A DNA stretch of 64,000 nucleotides from Eubacteriaceae bacterium (GTDB taxonomy: Bacteria; Bacillota; Clostridia; Peptostreptococcales; Anaerovoracaceae): assembly GCA_902362805.1 (NCBI GenBank), contig CABIXY010000006.1, positions 124,001 through 188,000 on the forward strand, given 5' to 3'. Below, piece by piece: positions 15,881 to 25,231 of this stretch. Positions within the stretch are counted from its first letter, which is position 1; the number at the start of each line of letters is the position of its first letter. The notes under the pieces were generated by a model. That model was not told where the DNA came from. It saw nothing but the letters and a program-made list of their open reading frames with translations, and did not search any database. The position numbers and the translations under genes were made by a program.

Positions 15881-16429
15881 ATGCGAGAAGGAAAGAAACG
15901 TAAATTATTTGAAGCAGTGATCGAACCATACTACGAAAATGTGTACCGCTTCATCCTCAGCCAGACAAATGATCAGGAGTTGGCACAGGATCTGACTCAG
16001 AACGCATTCGAAAAAGCTTGGCTCAAGTTAGAACAGCTGCGGGATACTGAGGCGGCGCTGAGCTGGCTTCTGTCCATAGCAAACAGTGAAAAAAATTTGT
16101 ATTTCCGCGCACAAAACAGGAACAAACGCTCTCTATTTAAAGAAACTCTGTACGATGGCACTGAACTCGAACTTATCGACTTGGAAAGCAATGTTTTGGA
16201 ATTAGTTCTTCTGAAAGAATCAAAGATGGAGGCCATCAAAGCCTTGTACCAGGTAGAAGAAAAATACCGCGAAGTAGTGTGGCTTCGGATTATAGAGGAG
16301 ATGGAATATGAGAAAATCGCCGAGACTCTGGATATGAAAGAGGGAACGGTAAGAACCAGGTACAGGCGGGGACTTATTTGTTTAAGAGAAGAATATGCGA
16401 AAGTAATAGGAGGTGAGAATTGTGAGTGA
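15881..16429 (+). CDS. ECF-type RNA polymerase sigma factor
   Basis: A 182-residue sigma-70 family protein of extracytoplasmic function type. Region 2 (about 10-75) includes YRFILSQTNDQELAQDLTQN and FEKAWLKLEQL; region 4 (about 120-175) includes the helix-turn-helix YEKIAETLDMKEGTVRTRYR. It overlaps the next gene, a membrane protein that behaves like an anti-sigma factor, by 8 bp. The pair probably controls envelope genes such as the lipoproteins downstream (inference). Confidence 0.85.
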   Translation: MREGKKRKLFEAVIEPYYENVYRFILSQTNDQELAQDLTQNAFEKAWLKLEQLRDTEAALSWLLSIANSEKNLYFRAQNRNKRSLFKETLYDGTELELIDLESNVLELVLLKESKMEAIKALYQVEEKYREVVWLRIIEEMEYEKIAETLDMKEGTVRTRYRRGLICLREEYAKVIGGENCE

Positions 16430-17141
16430 AGATGAAAAGAAAACATTTACCAGGGAAGAACTGTGCGAATTATTCAGACAGGCGGAGAAGGAGTATTCTG
16501 ATCAGACTTATGGCGAAATCCCACCTCTTGATAAATCTTTTATGAACGCAAAAAAGTCCGATGAGAAATCGTCAAAACGCAGAAGATATTCATTGATTGC
16601 GGCTGCAGCGGTTGCGATGATCTGTATTGTTACGGTAGTCCATCCGATGATCGGAAACGATGCCGCCTATGGAGACAAAGGGGTTCTGCATCGGCTCTTT
16701 GGCAGTTCCATGGGGATTGGAACCGACGTGCAGGACGGAACCGATCAAGAAAGAGATAGCCGTGTGGAAATCACCGATTTGAAAAATATAGAGGAAGCAA
16801 AAGACCTGTGTAGGGATCTGTATGTGCCGGAATATCTGCCAGAGGGGTTCGAACTGGAAAGTTTGGTTGTTGAAAAAACAAAAGGGGGGTTGATGCAGAT
16901 TATACCTTCAAAAAGGGGGGAGAAAGAATTGAATATAGGGATGAGTTTTATGGAGAGTGATAGTGCAACCTATGGCTCTAATAGTCGGGGAGAAATGATA
17001 GAGCTAGAGGATAGAACCATTGTACCATCTGAAGATAAAATGTCTGTAGAAATGTATATGGAAGAAGGCATCATGATGATATCTGGAGATATGAGCCAGG
17101 AGGAAATGATCCGTATTGCAAAGAGATTAATAAAAGCATAG
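16422..17141 (+). CDS. putative membrane anti-sigma factor
   Basis: A 239-residue protein with a cytoplasmic N-terminal part of about 55 residues, a single membrane helix (YSLIAAAAVAMICIVTVV, about 60-78) and a DUF4367-like outer domain (about 125-239; CRDLYVPEYLPEGFELE). It starts at GTG 16422, eight bases after AGGAGG and inside the sigma gene's end. Position, topology and coupling fit a regulator that sequesters the ECF sigma factor; no zinc (HxxxCxxC) motif is visible. Confidence 0.7.
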   Translation: MSEDEKKTFTREELCELFRQAEKEYSDQTYGEIPPLDKSFMNAKKSDEKSSKRRRYSLIAAAAVAMICIVTVVHPMIGNDAAYGDKGVLHRLFGSSMGIGTDVQDGTDQERDSRVEITDLKNIEEAKDLCRDLYVPEYLPEGFELESLVVEKTKGGLMQIIPSKRGEKELNIGMSFMESDSATYGSNSRGEMIELEDRTIVPSEDKMSVEMYMEEGIMMISGDMSQEEMIRIAKRLIKA

Positions 17142-17260
17142 CATGGAAAAGAGGGATTTTTAAAGAACGGGTCTGTGGATATGATTCATCTAGCTGAGAT
17201 AAGAAGTAAAAAATCTCCGATCTTCAAGGAAAAATATTTAACTAAATAAGGAGGAAATAA

Positions 17261-17701
17261 ATGAAGAGAAAAAGTTTTATAGTATTAATCTTAATTCTTT
17301 CGTTTTTTATCACTGGTTGCAGTAATTCTCGGGAAATGAACGATGATACTAAGGAATATTCAGCAAAGGTATACAAAATAGTATCATCTGAAGATAAAGA
17401 ACTGATTAGGACAATACCATGGGATAAAAAAAAGCAAATCACAATTTTAACAGATGTAGCAAATGAAATTACCAATAGTTTGGATAATCAAGAATTTGAG
17501 CAGTCATCTTATCGTTATCAAATTGAACTTCCCACATCCGATAATGAGGGAAAGGCAACTGTTTATATCATGAATATTGGGTTTTCTAAAGGATACGTGA
17601 TGGGAAATATTATTGATATAGATGGAAAAGTAACCCATAATGTTAAGTGTAAGGTAACAGAAGAAAAATTTGTTGATTCGATTATAGATGGATCATTATA
17701 A
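17261..17701 (+). CDS. lipoprotein, 146 aa
   Basis: Signal peptide with a clear lipobox (FFITGC, Cys at about 20), then a small mixed domain. AAGGAGGAAATAA precedes the ATG. Base composition is more AT-rich than the metabolic genes. Function unknown. Confidence 0.65.
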   Translation: MKRKSFIVLILILSFFITGCSNSREMNDDTKEYSAKVYKIVSSEDKELIRTIPWDKKKQITILTDVANEITNSLDNQEFEQSSYRYQIELPTSDNEGKATVYIMNIGFSKGYVMGNIIDIDGKVTHNVKCKVTEEKFVDSIIDGSL

Positions 17702-17826
17702 ATTTTGTCCAATTTCGGCGCTAAAATTTGTTTGGTATATAAAGAGCGTAATTGGAAAGGATGCGTACTTTTAAAAATAGTTGTAATAAACATAGTACAA
17801 AAGGAGATAAAAGAGAGGTAAAGCAT

Positions 17827-18624
17827 ATGAAAAAAATAATATGTACGGTATGCATGGCTGCTGCAATATGTTTCTGTTTCGTGGCTTGTTCTTCAGAGCC
17901 AGGTGATAATAAAAGTGAAGCAGTATTGAATTCAGTTCAGGATAAGATTATTCTATCTTTTACCGGTGTTGAAGATGATTCTTCAGGAATAAAAAAAGTA
18001 TCTTACAAAGCAAAAAATGTGTCAGATGATTCATTTACACTAGAAGGAATATTAGTTTATGCGTGCGACAAAAATTTGAGTTACATTGAAGCAACTGATG
18101 AAAACAAGCCAGAAAAACTCATTGCCGGAAAAGAAAGCCATAAATTCGAATATGCCTATGATGAAAAAGTGGAATTTGTAAAAGTTGTAGGCTACAAGTA
18201 TACCCAAAATGGGAGAACCTTCATAGATACTTTTGACAATGTGATGGTAGTTCATGAAGATGGATCCACTTATCTGGGAAATATCAATTACACAGATCAG
18301 CAGATATTAGACAGAGCTGATGTGAAAAACAACCAGCCGACTGCATATATATCGGATGATGAAGTCAAAGGGGTCCTGAGGTCTGTTGCAAATATTGCCA
18401 AGCATAAGGATACGACTATAGAGAAAGCGTGCGAAGCAATCGGGATGTCTTATGATGATTATAAAGGATTGCTTTTGCGAGAGTCTAACGCCAAGGTTCC
18501 GTTAGATGAAATCAGAGGCATCCTTGCAGCTGTAGAGAGATATGATGGTTCAACACTATATGAAGCCTGTAAGGCTGTTGGAATCGACTTTGAAGAATAT
18601 CTAAAAATAATGAAGAAATTATAA
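17827..18624 (+). CDS. lipoprotein with tandem C-terminal repeat, 265 aa
   Basis: Start ATG 17827 gives a proper lipoprotein signal (CFVAC). Residues about 35-155 look like a beta-sandwich of the DUF5067/DUF4352 kind (SYKAKNVSDDSFTLEGILVY). The C-terminus holds two related helical motifs (VLRSVANIAKHKDTTIEKAC, then GILAAVERYDGSTLYEAC), each followed by a [IV]G[MI][SD]-[YF][DE][DE]Y segment. Function unknown. Confidence 0.6.
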   Translation: MKKIICTVCMAAAICFCFVACSSEPGDNKSEAVLNSVQDKIILSFTGVEDDSSGIKKVSYKAKNVSDDSFTLEGILVYACDKNLSYIEATDENKPEKLIAGKESHKFEYAYDEKVEFVKVVGYKYTQNGRTFIDTFDNVMVVHEDGSTYLGNINYTDQQILDRADVKNNQPTAYISDDEVKGVLRSVANIAKHKDTTIEKACEAIGMSYDDYKGLLLRESNAKVPLDEIRGILAAVERYDGSTLYEACKAVGIDFEEYLKIMKKL

Positions 18625-18657
18625 GTGATGCCTATTACGAGAGAGGAACCATACAAA

Positions 18658-18692
18658 CAAAACCCCTAGAACGAAATGTTCCAGGGGTTTCT
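18658..18692. terminator. bidirectional terminator
   Basis: AAACCCCTAGAAC and GTTCCAGGGGTTT form a stem between the lipoprotein gene and the convergent argG. Confidence 0.8.
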
Positions 18693-18704
18693 AAGTTATA
18701 TCTC

Positions 18705-19973
18705 CTATTCCACAAACTCTCCGCCTTTGAATACTTTCTTCGGCAGGGCTTTCTGCGCTTCTGGAATGCCTTCCAGGTTCTGCTTCTGGATGGCTCTGAT
18801 TTTTAACGGCAATGAGAACAGGTTGATGAATCCTTCTGCGTCGCTCTGGTCGTAGACTTCGTCTTCGCTGAAGGTAGCGAACTCTTCATTATATAAGGAG
18901 TAAGGGGACTGGCTTGCTACAGGCCATGCGGTGCCTTTGTACAGCTTCATCTTTACTTTGCCCGTAACCTGCTTCTGGGTTTCATCCACGAAAGCGGAGA
19001 TGGCTTCCCGCAGCGGAGTGAACCAGAGGCCGTCGTAGACCAGCTGCGCGAATTTCTGGGAGACGATGTTCCGGTACTGGAGAGTGTCTCTGTCCAGAAT
19101 CAGCTTTTCCAGATCCTTGTGGGCCGCGAACAAAATAGTGCCGCCCGGTGTCTCGTATACGCCTCTGGACTTCATGCCCACCAGACGGTTTTCGATGATG
19201 TCGATGGTGCCGATGCCGTTTTCGCTGCCCAGCTTGTTGAGGGCGGTCAAAAGCTCCACAGGTCCCATCTCTTCGTCATTAATGGCCACAGGGACGCCCT
19301 GCTCAAAAGAGATTTCCACATATGTAGGATGATCCGGCGCATCTTCGGGTGTTTTGGAGAGGACGTGAATGTCAGGCTTGTGTTCGTTCCAAGGATTCTC
19401 CAGGTTGCCGCCTTCGTGGCTGATGTGCCAGATGTTCTCGTCTCTGGAGTAAATCTTCTCAACTGTCTGAGCGATTGGAATGTTGTGCGCCTTTGCATAG
19501 TCGATACATTCCTCACGGGATTTCAGATCCCAGATTCTCCAAGGGGCGATGATTTTGATGGCTGGGTTCAGTGCGTGAATGGTGGATTCAAAACGCACCT
19601 GGTCGTTTCCTTTGCCGGTGCAGCCGTGACAGATGATAAAGGCACCTTCCTGCTCGGCGATTTCTACGATCTTCTTGGCCTGCAGCGGTCTTGCCATAGA
19701 AGTACCCAGCAGATAGTCGTTTTCATAGATTGCATCCGCCTTGAGAGTCGGATAGACGAAGTCAGTGATGAATTCTTCCTGGATATTCAGGATATATGCT
19801 TTATCTGCGCCAGTTGCATAAGCCTTCTTTTCTATCGCATCAAAGTCTTCCTTCTGACCGGTGTCGCAGCAGACTGCGATGACTTCACAATCGTAATTTT
19901 CCTTTAACCAAGCGATGATAATCGATGTGTCCAGGCCGCCTGAGTAGGCCAGGACGATTTTCTCTTTTGCCAT
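18705..19973 (-). CDS. argG: argininosuccinate synthase
   Basis: Joins citrulline and aspartate with ATP in arginine synthesis. The protein (422 residues) begins [19 protein letters not shown], the PP-loop of the N-type ATP pyrophosphatases, and carries further synthase marks including [15 protein letters not shown] and [18 protein letters not shown]. Start ATG 19973 is used because GGAGGAAAG lies 4-5 bases upstream; the more distal ATG at 19988 overlaps that ribosome site. It is divergent from carAB with a candidate ARG box in between. argH is not in the window. Confidence 0.97.
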   Translation of the reverse strand: MAKEKIVLAYSGGLDTSIIIAWLKENYDCEVIAVCCDTGQKEDFDAIEKKAYATGADKAYILNIQEEFITDFVYPTLKADAIYENDYLLGTSMARPLQAKKIVEIAEQEGAFIICHGCTGKGNDQVRFESTIHALNPAIKIIAPWRIWDLKSREECIDYAKAHNIPIAQTVEKIYSRDENIWHISHEGGNLENPWNEHKPDIHVLSKTPEDAPDHPTYVEISFEQGVPVAINDEEMGPVELLTALNKLGSENGIGTIDIIENRLVGMKSRGVYETPGGTILFAAHKDLEKLILDRDTLQYRNIVSQKFAQLVYDGLWFTPLREAISAFVDETQKQVTGKVKMKLYKGTAWPVASQSPYSLYNEEFATFSEDEVYDQSDAEGFINLFSLPLKIRAIQKQNLEGIPEAQKALPKKVFKGGEFVE

Positions 19974-20009
19974 TTTTCTTTCCTCCAAAATTATATAAAT
20001 ATTTAAATA

Positions 20010-20027
20010 TCTGAATAAAAATTAATT
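20010..20027. promoter_or_regulatory. candidate ARG box (ArgR operator)
   Basis: TGAATAAAAATTA (20012-20024) agrees with the Bacillus ARG box half-site pattern and lies about 40 bp ahead of argG in the argG-carAB divergent region. Both flanking operons belong to arginine synthesis. Confidence 0.45.
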
Positions 20028-20115
20028 AATGTATGTAATATACCACAAATAAACGGTGAAATCAAGAGTAAATTTTAATAAAAATAATAAAATATGCAAA
20101 AATATAAATTTGTAC

Positions 20116-20144
20116 TTGCATATTTATAATTCCTATAGTATACT
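20116..20144 (+). promoter_or_regulatory. carAB promoter
   Basis: TTGCAT (20116-20121), a 17-bp spacer, TATACT (20139-20144), 34 bp before carA. Confidence 0.6.
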
Positions 20145-20177
20145 CTCTCCTTAGAAATATTGATTGGAGGCTTCTTG

Positions 20178-21278
20178 ATGAAAGGAACGATTTACTTGGA
20201 AGACGGGAGTATATATAAAGGAAAGGGATTTGGCTTTGAGGGAACCAGAATTGGCGAACTGGTTTTCAACACGGCAATGACTGGCTATCAGAAAACCCTG
20301 ACCGATCCGTCCTATAAAGAACAGATTATCACTATGACTTATCCCCTGCTGGGCAATTATGGAATCAACGAGACGGATTACGAGTCGGAGCAGATTCACG
20401 CTTTTGGTGTGGTGGCCTCTGACGTGTGTTTTAAACCGTCCAACTGGAAGTCCGTCATGAATATCGACCAGTGGCTGGCAGAACAAAAGGTACCCGGCGT
20501 CTACGATGTGGACACGAGAGAAATTACCAGGAAGCTTCGAAATACAGGAAATCAGAAATGCGTCATCACTACAGAGGACTTTTCCATAGACACGATTCAG
20601 AAAATTTGCGAAGACGGGTTGCTGCGAGGCGATCAGATGCAGGACGCCGGCGTCAAAGAAGTAGAGAAATGGGAAACCCCGGACAATACATATCATGTAG
20701 CTGTCCTGGACTTCGGCGTCAAAAAAAGCATCCTAAATGAATTATACAAAAGAGGATGTAATCTGACCATCTACCCTTACGGCACCAAAGCGAAGACCAT
20801 TTTGGCATCAAAGCCCGACGGCGTGTTTCTGACCAACGGGCCGGGAGACCCGGAAAGCGCCGAAGAAGCGATTACCGTCATAGAAAAGCTGATCACCAAC
20901 AGCAACTACGGACCGGATCAGATGCCCATCTTTGGCATCTGCATGGGACACCAGCTCATCGCCCTTGCCCAGGGAGGACATACATACAAGCTGAAATACG
21001 GCCACCGCGGCTGCAATCACGGCGTCTTTGATAAGAACAGCGGCAGAAGCTATATCACAAGTCAGAATCACGGCTATGCGGTCAAAGCTGAGAGCATCGT
21101 GCTCAAAGGGCTGGAAGTGACCCACCTCAACCTCAACGATGGAACCGTAGAGGGGATGCAGCACCTGACAAAACCGGTCTTTTCCGTCCAGTTTCACCCA
21201 GAGTCCAGTCCCGGACCCAATGATACGGGATACCTGTTCGACAAATTTATCAACCTGATGGAAGGAGGAAGACTGTAA
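20178..21278 (+). CDS. carA: carbamoyl-phosphate synthase small (glutaminase) subunit
   Basis: Hydrolyses glutamine and passes ammonia to CarB. The 366-residue protein starts at ATG 20178 (ATTGGAGG upstream). The N-terminal CPSase domain (GTIYLEDGSIYKGKGFGFEG and MTGYQKTLTDPSY) is followed by a class I glutamine amidotransferase domain with the nucleophile in FGICMGHQ (about 254-261) and the His/Glu of QFHPESSPGP near 341. Its TAA overlaps the carB ATG by one base. Being next to argG and a candidate ARG box, it may be an arginine-controlled enzyme. Confidence 0.97.
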   Translation: MKGTIYLEDGSIYKGKGFGFEGTRIGELVFNTAMTGYQKTLTDPSYKEQIITMTYPLLGNYGINETDYESEQIHAFGVVASDVCFKPSNWKSVMNIDQWLAEQKVPGVYDVDTREITRKLRNTGNQKCVITTEDFSIDTIQKICEDGLLRGDQMQDAGVKEVEKWETPDNTYHVAVLDFGVKKSILNELYKRGCNLTIYPYGTKAKTILASKPDGVFLTNGPGDPESAEEAITVIEKLITNSNYGPDQMPIFGICMGHQLIALAQGGHTYKLKYGHRGCNHGVFDKNSGRSYITSQNHGYAVKAESIVLKGLEVTHLNLNDGTVEGMQHLTKPVFSVQFHPESSPGPNDTGYLFDKFINLMEGGRL

Positions 21279-24200
21279 TGCCTAGAGATTTTACCCTGAA
21301 CAAAGTTTTGATCATCGGTTCCGGTCCCATTGTCATCGGACAGGCCGCAGAGTTCGACTATGCCGGCACCCAGGCCTGCAAGGCTATTTCCGAGGAAGGC
21401 ATTGAGACAATTTTGATCAACAGCAATCCTGCCACCATCATGACAGACAACGGCATCGCCGACAAAGTTTATCTGGAGCCAATCACAGAGGATGCAGTGG
21501 AGCAGATCTTGGCGAAAGAACGTCCGGAAGGCGTCCTGGCAGGGTTTGGCGGACAGACCGGCCTTAACCTGGCTATGGCCTTAGACGAAAAGGGCATATT
21601 CGAGAAATATGGCGCCAAGCTACTGGGCGTGAACAAAGAGAGCATCCACAAAGCCGAAGACAGGGAGGCTTTCAAGGATTTGATGCTAAAAATCGGCGAG
21701 CCGATTCCGCCTAGCACCATTGCAACGACCATGGAAGAGTGCCAGGCCTTTGTCGAGAAAATCGGCTATCCTGTCATCATCAGACCGGCTTACACCCTTG
21801 GCGGCACGGGAGGCGGTATCGCCCATAATCAGGAAGAGCTGGAGCACTTCTGCAAGATGGGCATGGAGAAAAGCGCCATCGGGCAGATTTTGCTGGAAAA
21901 GTCGGTAGCTGGCTGGAAGGAAGTGGAGTACGAGGTCATCCGCGATGGCAAGGACAACTGCATCATCATCTGCAGCATGGAGAACCTGGACCCAGTGGGC
22001 GTCCATACAGGAGACAGCATCGTCGTAGCGCCGACCCAGACGCTGAACGACAGCCAGTACCAGATGCTGCGCGATTCTTCCCTGAAGATTATCAGAAGCC
22101 TGGAGATCGAAGGTGGCTGCAACGTGCAGTTTGCCCTCAATCCGGACAAAGACGAATATATCGTCATCGAGGTCAACCCGCGTGTAAGCCGTTCTTCCGC
22201 TCTGGCATCCAAAGCGGCGGGTTACCCCATCGCCAAGATTGCGGCAAAAATCTCAATCGGATACAGCCTGGACGAATTGAAGAACTACGTGACAGAAGGC
22301 TCCAGCGCCTGCTTTGAACCGGCACTGGACTACTGTGTGGTCAAATTCCCCAAATGGCCTTTTGACAAGTTCCGCACGGCATCCAGGAAACTAGGCACCC
22401 AGATGAAAGCCACCGGCGAGATCATGGCTATCGACAGAACTTTTGAAAGTGCTTTGCTGAAAGCTATCGCCTCCTTAGAAGTAGAGGGTACGGGCCTCAG
22501 AGTACCTTACGTCACGGGTCTTGACAATGAGAAGCTGATGAACAAGCTGATGGCACAGGACGACGAGCGCATTTTCTGCATCGCGGAGGCGTTCAGAAGG
22601 GGAGTTGCCGATGTGGAAGAAATATTCGAGCGGACAAAGATCGACCGCTGGTTCCTCCATAAAATCTATGGCATCATCGAAATGGAAAAAATTCTACAGA
22701 CCAGCGAGGTCACGGCGGAATTGATTCGCGAGGCGGAATATCGCGGTTTTACCGACGACGAAATCCTGGACTTGACGGGCATGGCGAGAGATGTGCTGCA
22801 GGATATCAGGCTCTATCACGATATCTATCCAGTATATAAAGTCGTAGACACCTGTGCTGGAGAATTCGAGGCGCTGACGCCATATTACTATTCTAGCTAC
22901 GGCGGTGAGAACGAAAGTGTCAAAACACCGCACGACAAAATCCTCGTCGTCGGTTCGGGACCGATTCGAATCGGCCAGGGCATCGAGTTTGATTACTGCT
23001 GTGTCCAAGGGGTGTGGGCTTTGAAAGACCTCGGCTATGAGTCCATCATCATCAATAACAACCCGGAGACGGTCAGCACTGACTTTGATACTTCCGACAA
23101 GCTTTACTTTGAGCCACTGCATACCGATGATGTGATGAACGTCATCAAACAGGAACGTCCGGAGGGTGTCATCCTTCAATTCGGCGGTCAGACGTCTCTC
23201 AATCTGGCGTCAAAGCTGGCAGCCAGAAGCATCAAAATTCTTGGTACCCAGAACAAGTATATTGACCTGGCAGAAGACAGAGAGAAGTTCTCTGATCTGT
23301 TGGATATTCTGGATATAGCAACGCCAAAAGGTTGTGCGGTCAGGACCAGAGAAGAAGCTTTTGAGGCGGTAGAGAGACTGGGATATCCCCTGGTCGTGCG
23401 GCCGTCCTTTGTCATCGGCGGCAGGGCGATGCAGGTGGTTTACTCCGACGATGAACTGTTGAAATACCTAAAGGAAGCCGTAAAACTTTCTCACGAGCAT
23501 CCTGTTTTGATTGATAAATACGTAGAAGGCAAAGAGATAGAAGTCGACGCTATTGCCGATGGAGACGACGTGTTGATTCCAGGTATCATGGAGCACATTG
23601 AGAGAACCGGTGTCCATTCCGGCGACAGCTGCACCGTCTATCCGACTTACAGCCTTCCCCAGGAGGTGATCGACAAGCTGATCGAGAATACCAAGAAAAT
23701 CGTCAAAGCGCTGCATATCGTGGGCCTTGTAAATATCCAGTATGCCTGGGACGGAGACACTATCTACGTCATCGAGGTCAATCCGAGAGCGTCCCGGACA
23801 GTGCCGATTCTCAGTAAAGTGACGAAAGTGCCGATGGTGAAAATTGCCGTGGCGGCGATGACTGGTAAAAAATTGGCTGACATGGAATGGGGCACAGGCT
23901 TATATAAGAAGCAGGATTACTATGCGGTGAAAATCCCGGTTTTCTCTGACGCAAAGCTGACGGATGTAGATGTGGCTGTAGGACCGGAGATGAAGTCTAC
24001 TGGCGAAGTCCTGGGCATCGACAAAAACTTTGACAAGGCGATTTATAAAGGCTTCCTCGGCGCAGGAACGAAGATCCCCACAGAAGGAGGCCTCTTTGTC
24101 TCCCTGAAAGATCACGATAAGACGAAGGAGAGCGCCGAGATTTTGGAAAACTACGCGGAGCTGGGTTTTAAGCTGTACGCATCAGAAGGGACGGGAACCT

Positions 24201-24454
24201 TCCTCAAAGCGCATGGTGTAGCGACAGAAATCATCGACTATGCTGACGTAAAACCTTTGATCGGCGAGGAAATTCAGATTGTCATCAACACGCCAAAGAC
24301 CATCAACAAAGTGGGCGCGGATACCTTCCCCATCAGAAGGGCTGCTATCGAGCGTGGTCTGCCGGTACATACCTGTATGGACACAGCTAGAATCTTTGCC
24401 ATCGCAATTGGATTGAAGCAGAAAGACACCGAGCTTGCGTATAACGTGCTGTAG
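21278..24454 (+). CDS. carB: carbamoyl-phosphate synthase large subunit
   Basis: Makes carbamoyl phosphate from bicarbonate, ammonia and two ATP. At 1058 residues it is of standard length. The two homologous ATP-grasp halves are visible: the first starts VLIIGSGPIVIGQAAEFDYA (about 10) and has RPAYTLGGTGGG; the second starts ILVVGSGPIRIGQGIEFDY (about 555) and has RPSFVIGGRAM. The C-terminal MGS-like regulatory domain (about 930-1058) ends HTCMDTARIFAIAI. It is coupled to carA. Confidence 0.98.
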   Translation: MPRDFTLNKVLIIGSGPIVIGQAAEFDYAGTQACKAISEEGIETILINSNPATIMTDNGIADKVYLEPITEDAVEQILAKERPEGVLAGFGGQTGLNLAMALDEKGIFEKYGAKLLGVNKESIHKAEDREAFKDLMLKIGEPIPPSTIATTMEECQAFVEKIGYPVIIRPAYTLGGTGGGIAHNQEELEHFCKMGMEKSAIGQILLEKSVAGWKEVEYEVIRDGKDNCIIICSMENLDPVGVHTGDSIVVAPTQTLNDSQYQMLRDSSLKIIRSLEIEGGCNVQFALNPDKDEYIVIEVNPRVSRSSALASKAAGYPIAKIAAKISIGYSLDELKNYVTEGSSACFEPALDYCVVKFPKWPFDKFRTASRKLGTQMKATGEIMAIDRTFESALLKAIASLEVEGTGLRVPYVTGLDNEKLMNKLMAQDDERIFCIAEAFRRGVADVEEIFERTKIDRWFLHKIYGIIEMEKILQTSEVTAELIREAEYRGFTDDEILDLTGMARDVLQDIRLYHDIYPVYKVVDTCAGEFEALTPYYYSSYGGENESVKTPHDKILVVGSGPIRIGQGIEFDYCCVQGVWALKDLGYESIIINNNPETVSTDFDTSDKLYFEPLHTDDVMNVIKQERPEGVILQFGGQTSLNLASKLAARSIKILGTQNKYIDLAEDREKFSDLLDILDIATPKGCAVRTREEAFEAVERLGYPLVVRPSFVIGGRAMQVVYSDDELLKYLKEAVKLSHEHPVLIDKYVEGKEIEVDAIADGDDVLIPGIMEHIERTGVHSGDSCTVYPTYSLPQEVIDKLIENTKKIVKALHIVGLVNIQYAWDGDTIYVIEVNPRASRTVPILSKVTKVPMVKIAVAAMTGKKLADMEWGTGLYKKQDYYAVKIPVFSDAKLTDVDVAVGPEMKSTGEVLGIDKNFDKAIYKGFLGAGTKIPTEGGLFVSLKDHDKTKESAEILENYAELGFKLYASEGTGTFLKAHGVATEIIDYADVKPLIGEEIQIVINTPKTINKVGADTFPIRRAAIERGLPVHTCMDTARIFAIAIGLKQKDTELAYNVL

Positions 24455-24483
24455 AACCAAGTACAATTTCACAGACCTGCCGG

Positions 24484-24795
24484 TATATAGGGGAGAGGGG
24501 TATATTCAGAACGTTTTTTACGATGCGGTTAGGTTTTTTGATGCCGTTCCGTAAGTTTTGCGTAACTCGATAGCAGGATTCAAGGTTATTTTGTTGGAAA
24601 ACGGTCTTGCTGCTTGCGAAATGTATAAAAGTGTTGTGGGAGGTTACTTTTCATAGTTTAAATCTCTGCTTTTAGCCTTGAGATTCCAGTGAAAAGTAAC
24701 CGAAATCGTAGATACCCCCTGGCAACTTGCATTGGATGAGTATTCAGTTACGCGAGCATGGCTGGAAACGCCCAAAAAGCATAACGTTATTGTAA
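24484..24795 (+). ncRNA. structured repeat element, copy 3
   Basis: Most diverged of the three copies, directly after carB. Left end TTACGATGCGGTTAGG (24518) pairs with the right end GTTATTGTAA. The GCGTAACT (24560)/AGTTACGC (24746) stem is kept. The inner hairpin GGTTACTTTTCA (24642)/TGAAAAGTAACC (24690) is a perfect 12-bp stem whose distal pairs differ from copy 1, as expected for compensatory change. GGGGTAT (24497) is complementary to ATACCCC (24712), again across the terminal stem. Confidence 0.65.
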
Positions 24796-24831
24796 TGGTG
24801 CGGCAGCGTTTAATAAATATATTTTTAGTAA

Positions 24832-24948
24832 TTGACTTCCCCATAGAATGTGGGTAGAATGTAAGTCAGAGATAACCAAGATATCTTGCACAAAATTTGT
24901 GCCACAGAAAAACCAGGTCGGTGGAGTCGACCTGGTTTTTCTTTTGGC
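24832..24948 (+). ncRNA. candidate antisense RNA of type I TA locus 1
   Basis: Promoter TTGACT (24832-24837), a 17-bp spacer and TAGAAT (24855-24860). The transcript would start near 24867, carry the direct repeat ACCAAGATATCTTG (24875-24888) and end at the AACCAGGTCG/CGACCTGGTT terminator followed by a T-run (24911-24943). The repeat is identical to 25119-25132, which overlaps the toxin translation start on the opposite strand. Confidence 0.6.
24911..24943. terminator. bidirectional terminator of TA locus 1
   Basis: AAAAACCAGGTCG pairs with CGACCTGGTTTTT around a short loop. The symmetric A/T tails allow it to end both the antisense RNA (+) and the toxin mRNA (-), as in Fst/par-type loci. 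Confidence 0.75.
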
Positions 24949-24958
24949 TGACTGCTGG

Positions 24959-25135
24959 CTATTTATCTCTGTTCAGCCATTGCCTATCTGCCCCAAGCTT
25001 GCTTGGCTTGGCAGAACGGACAGCGAAAGGAACGTAAGTGACTGGAGGAGTGAGACGAAGTCGAACGTTGACTATGTAACTGGCTGTTACACTTCCTGCA
25101 ACAGAGACGGCGAGTGCCACCAAGATATCTTGTAT
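24959..25135 (-). pseudogene. Fst-like type I toxin gene, disrupted by insertion
   Basis: The frame aligns with the intact toxin at 31688-31777: the hydrophobic part reads QDILVALAVSVAGSVTASYI and the tail WLNRDK. Two lesions are visible. The start position holds ATA where the paralogue has TTG. About 81 bp of GC-rich element copy B sit in frame between YIV and WLNRDK, adding some 29 hydrophilic residues. GGAGG lies 8 bases before the ATA. Translation could in principle begin at a TTG four codons in, so loss of function is likely but not certain. Confidence 0.6.
24985..25065 (+). mobile_element. GC-rich ~80-bp miniature element, copy B
   Basis: The sequence TCTGCCCCAAGC to GAGTGAGACGAAGTCGAA has the conserved core GAACGGACAGCGAAAGGAAC. 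The intact sister locus at 31.7 kb lacks it (CCAGCCACCGGACTATG there), which fixes the insertion to within a few bases. Confidence 0.7.
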
Positions 25136-25231
25136 TTATACCACCTCCTTCCCGCAAGGATCCTTTAACCTTGTCCCTTTTTTTTTCCTGTGCTATACTG
25201 AAACTGCCAGAAATGAAAGAGGAGGCATCAT

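Noticed and set aside
19119..19907. 262-codon plus-strand frame inside argG
   Set aside because: argG on the minus strand is unmistakable; the opposite frame is a by-product.
24848..25168. 106-codon plus-strand frame across TA locus 1
   Set aside because: It crosses the bidirectional terminator and the inserted element; the minus-strand toxin frame and antisense RNA explain the region better.
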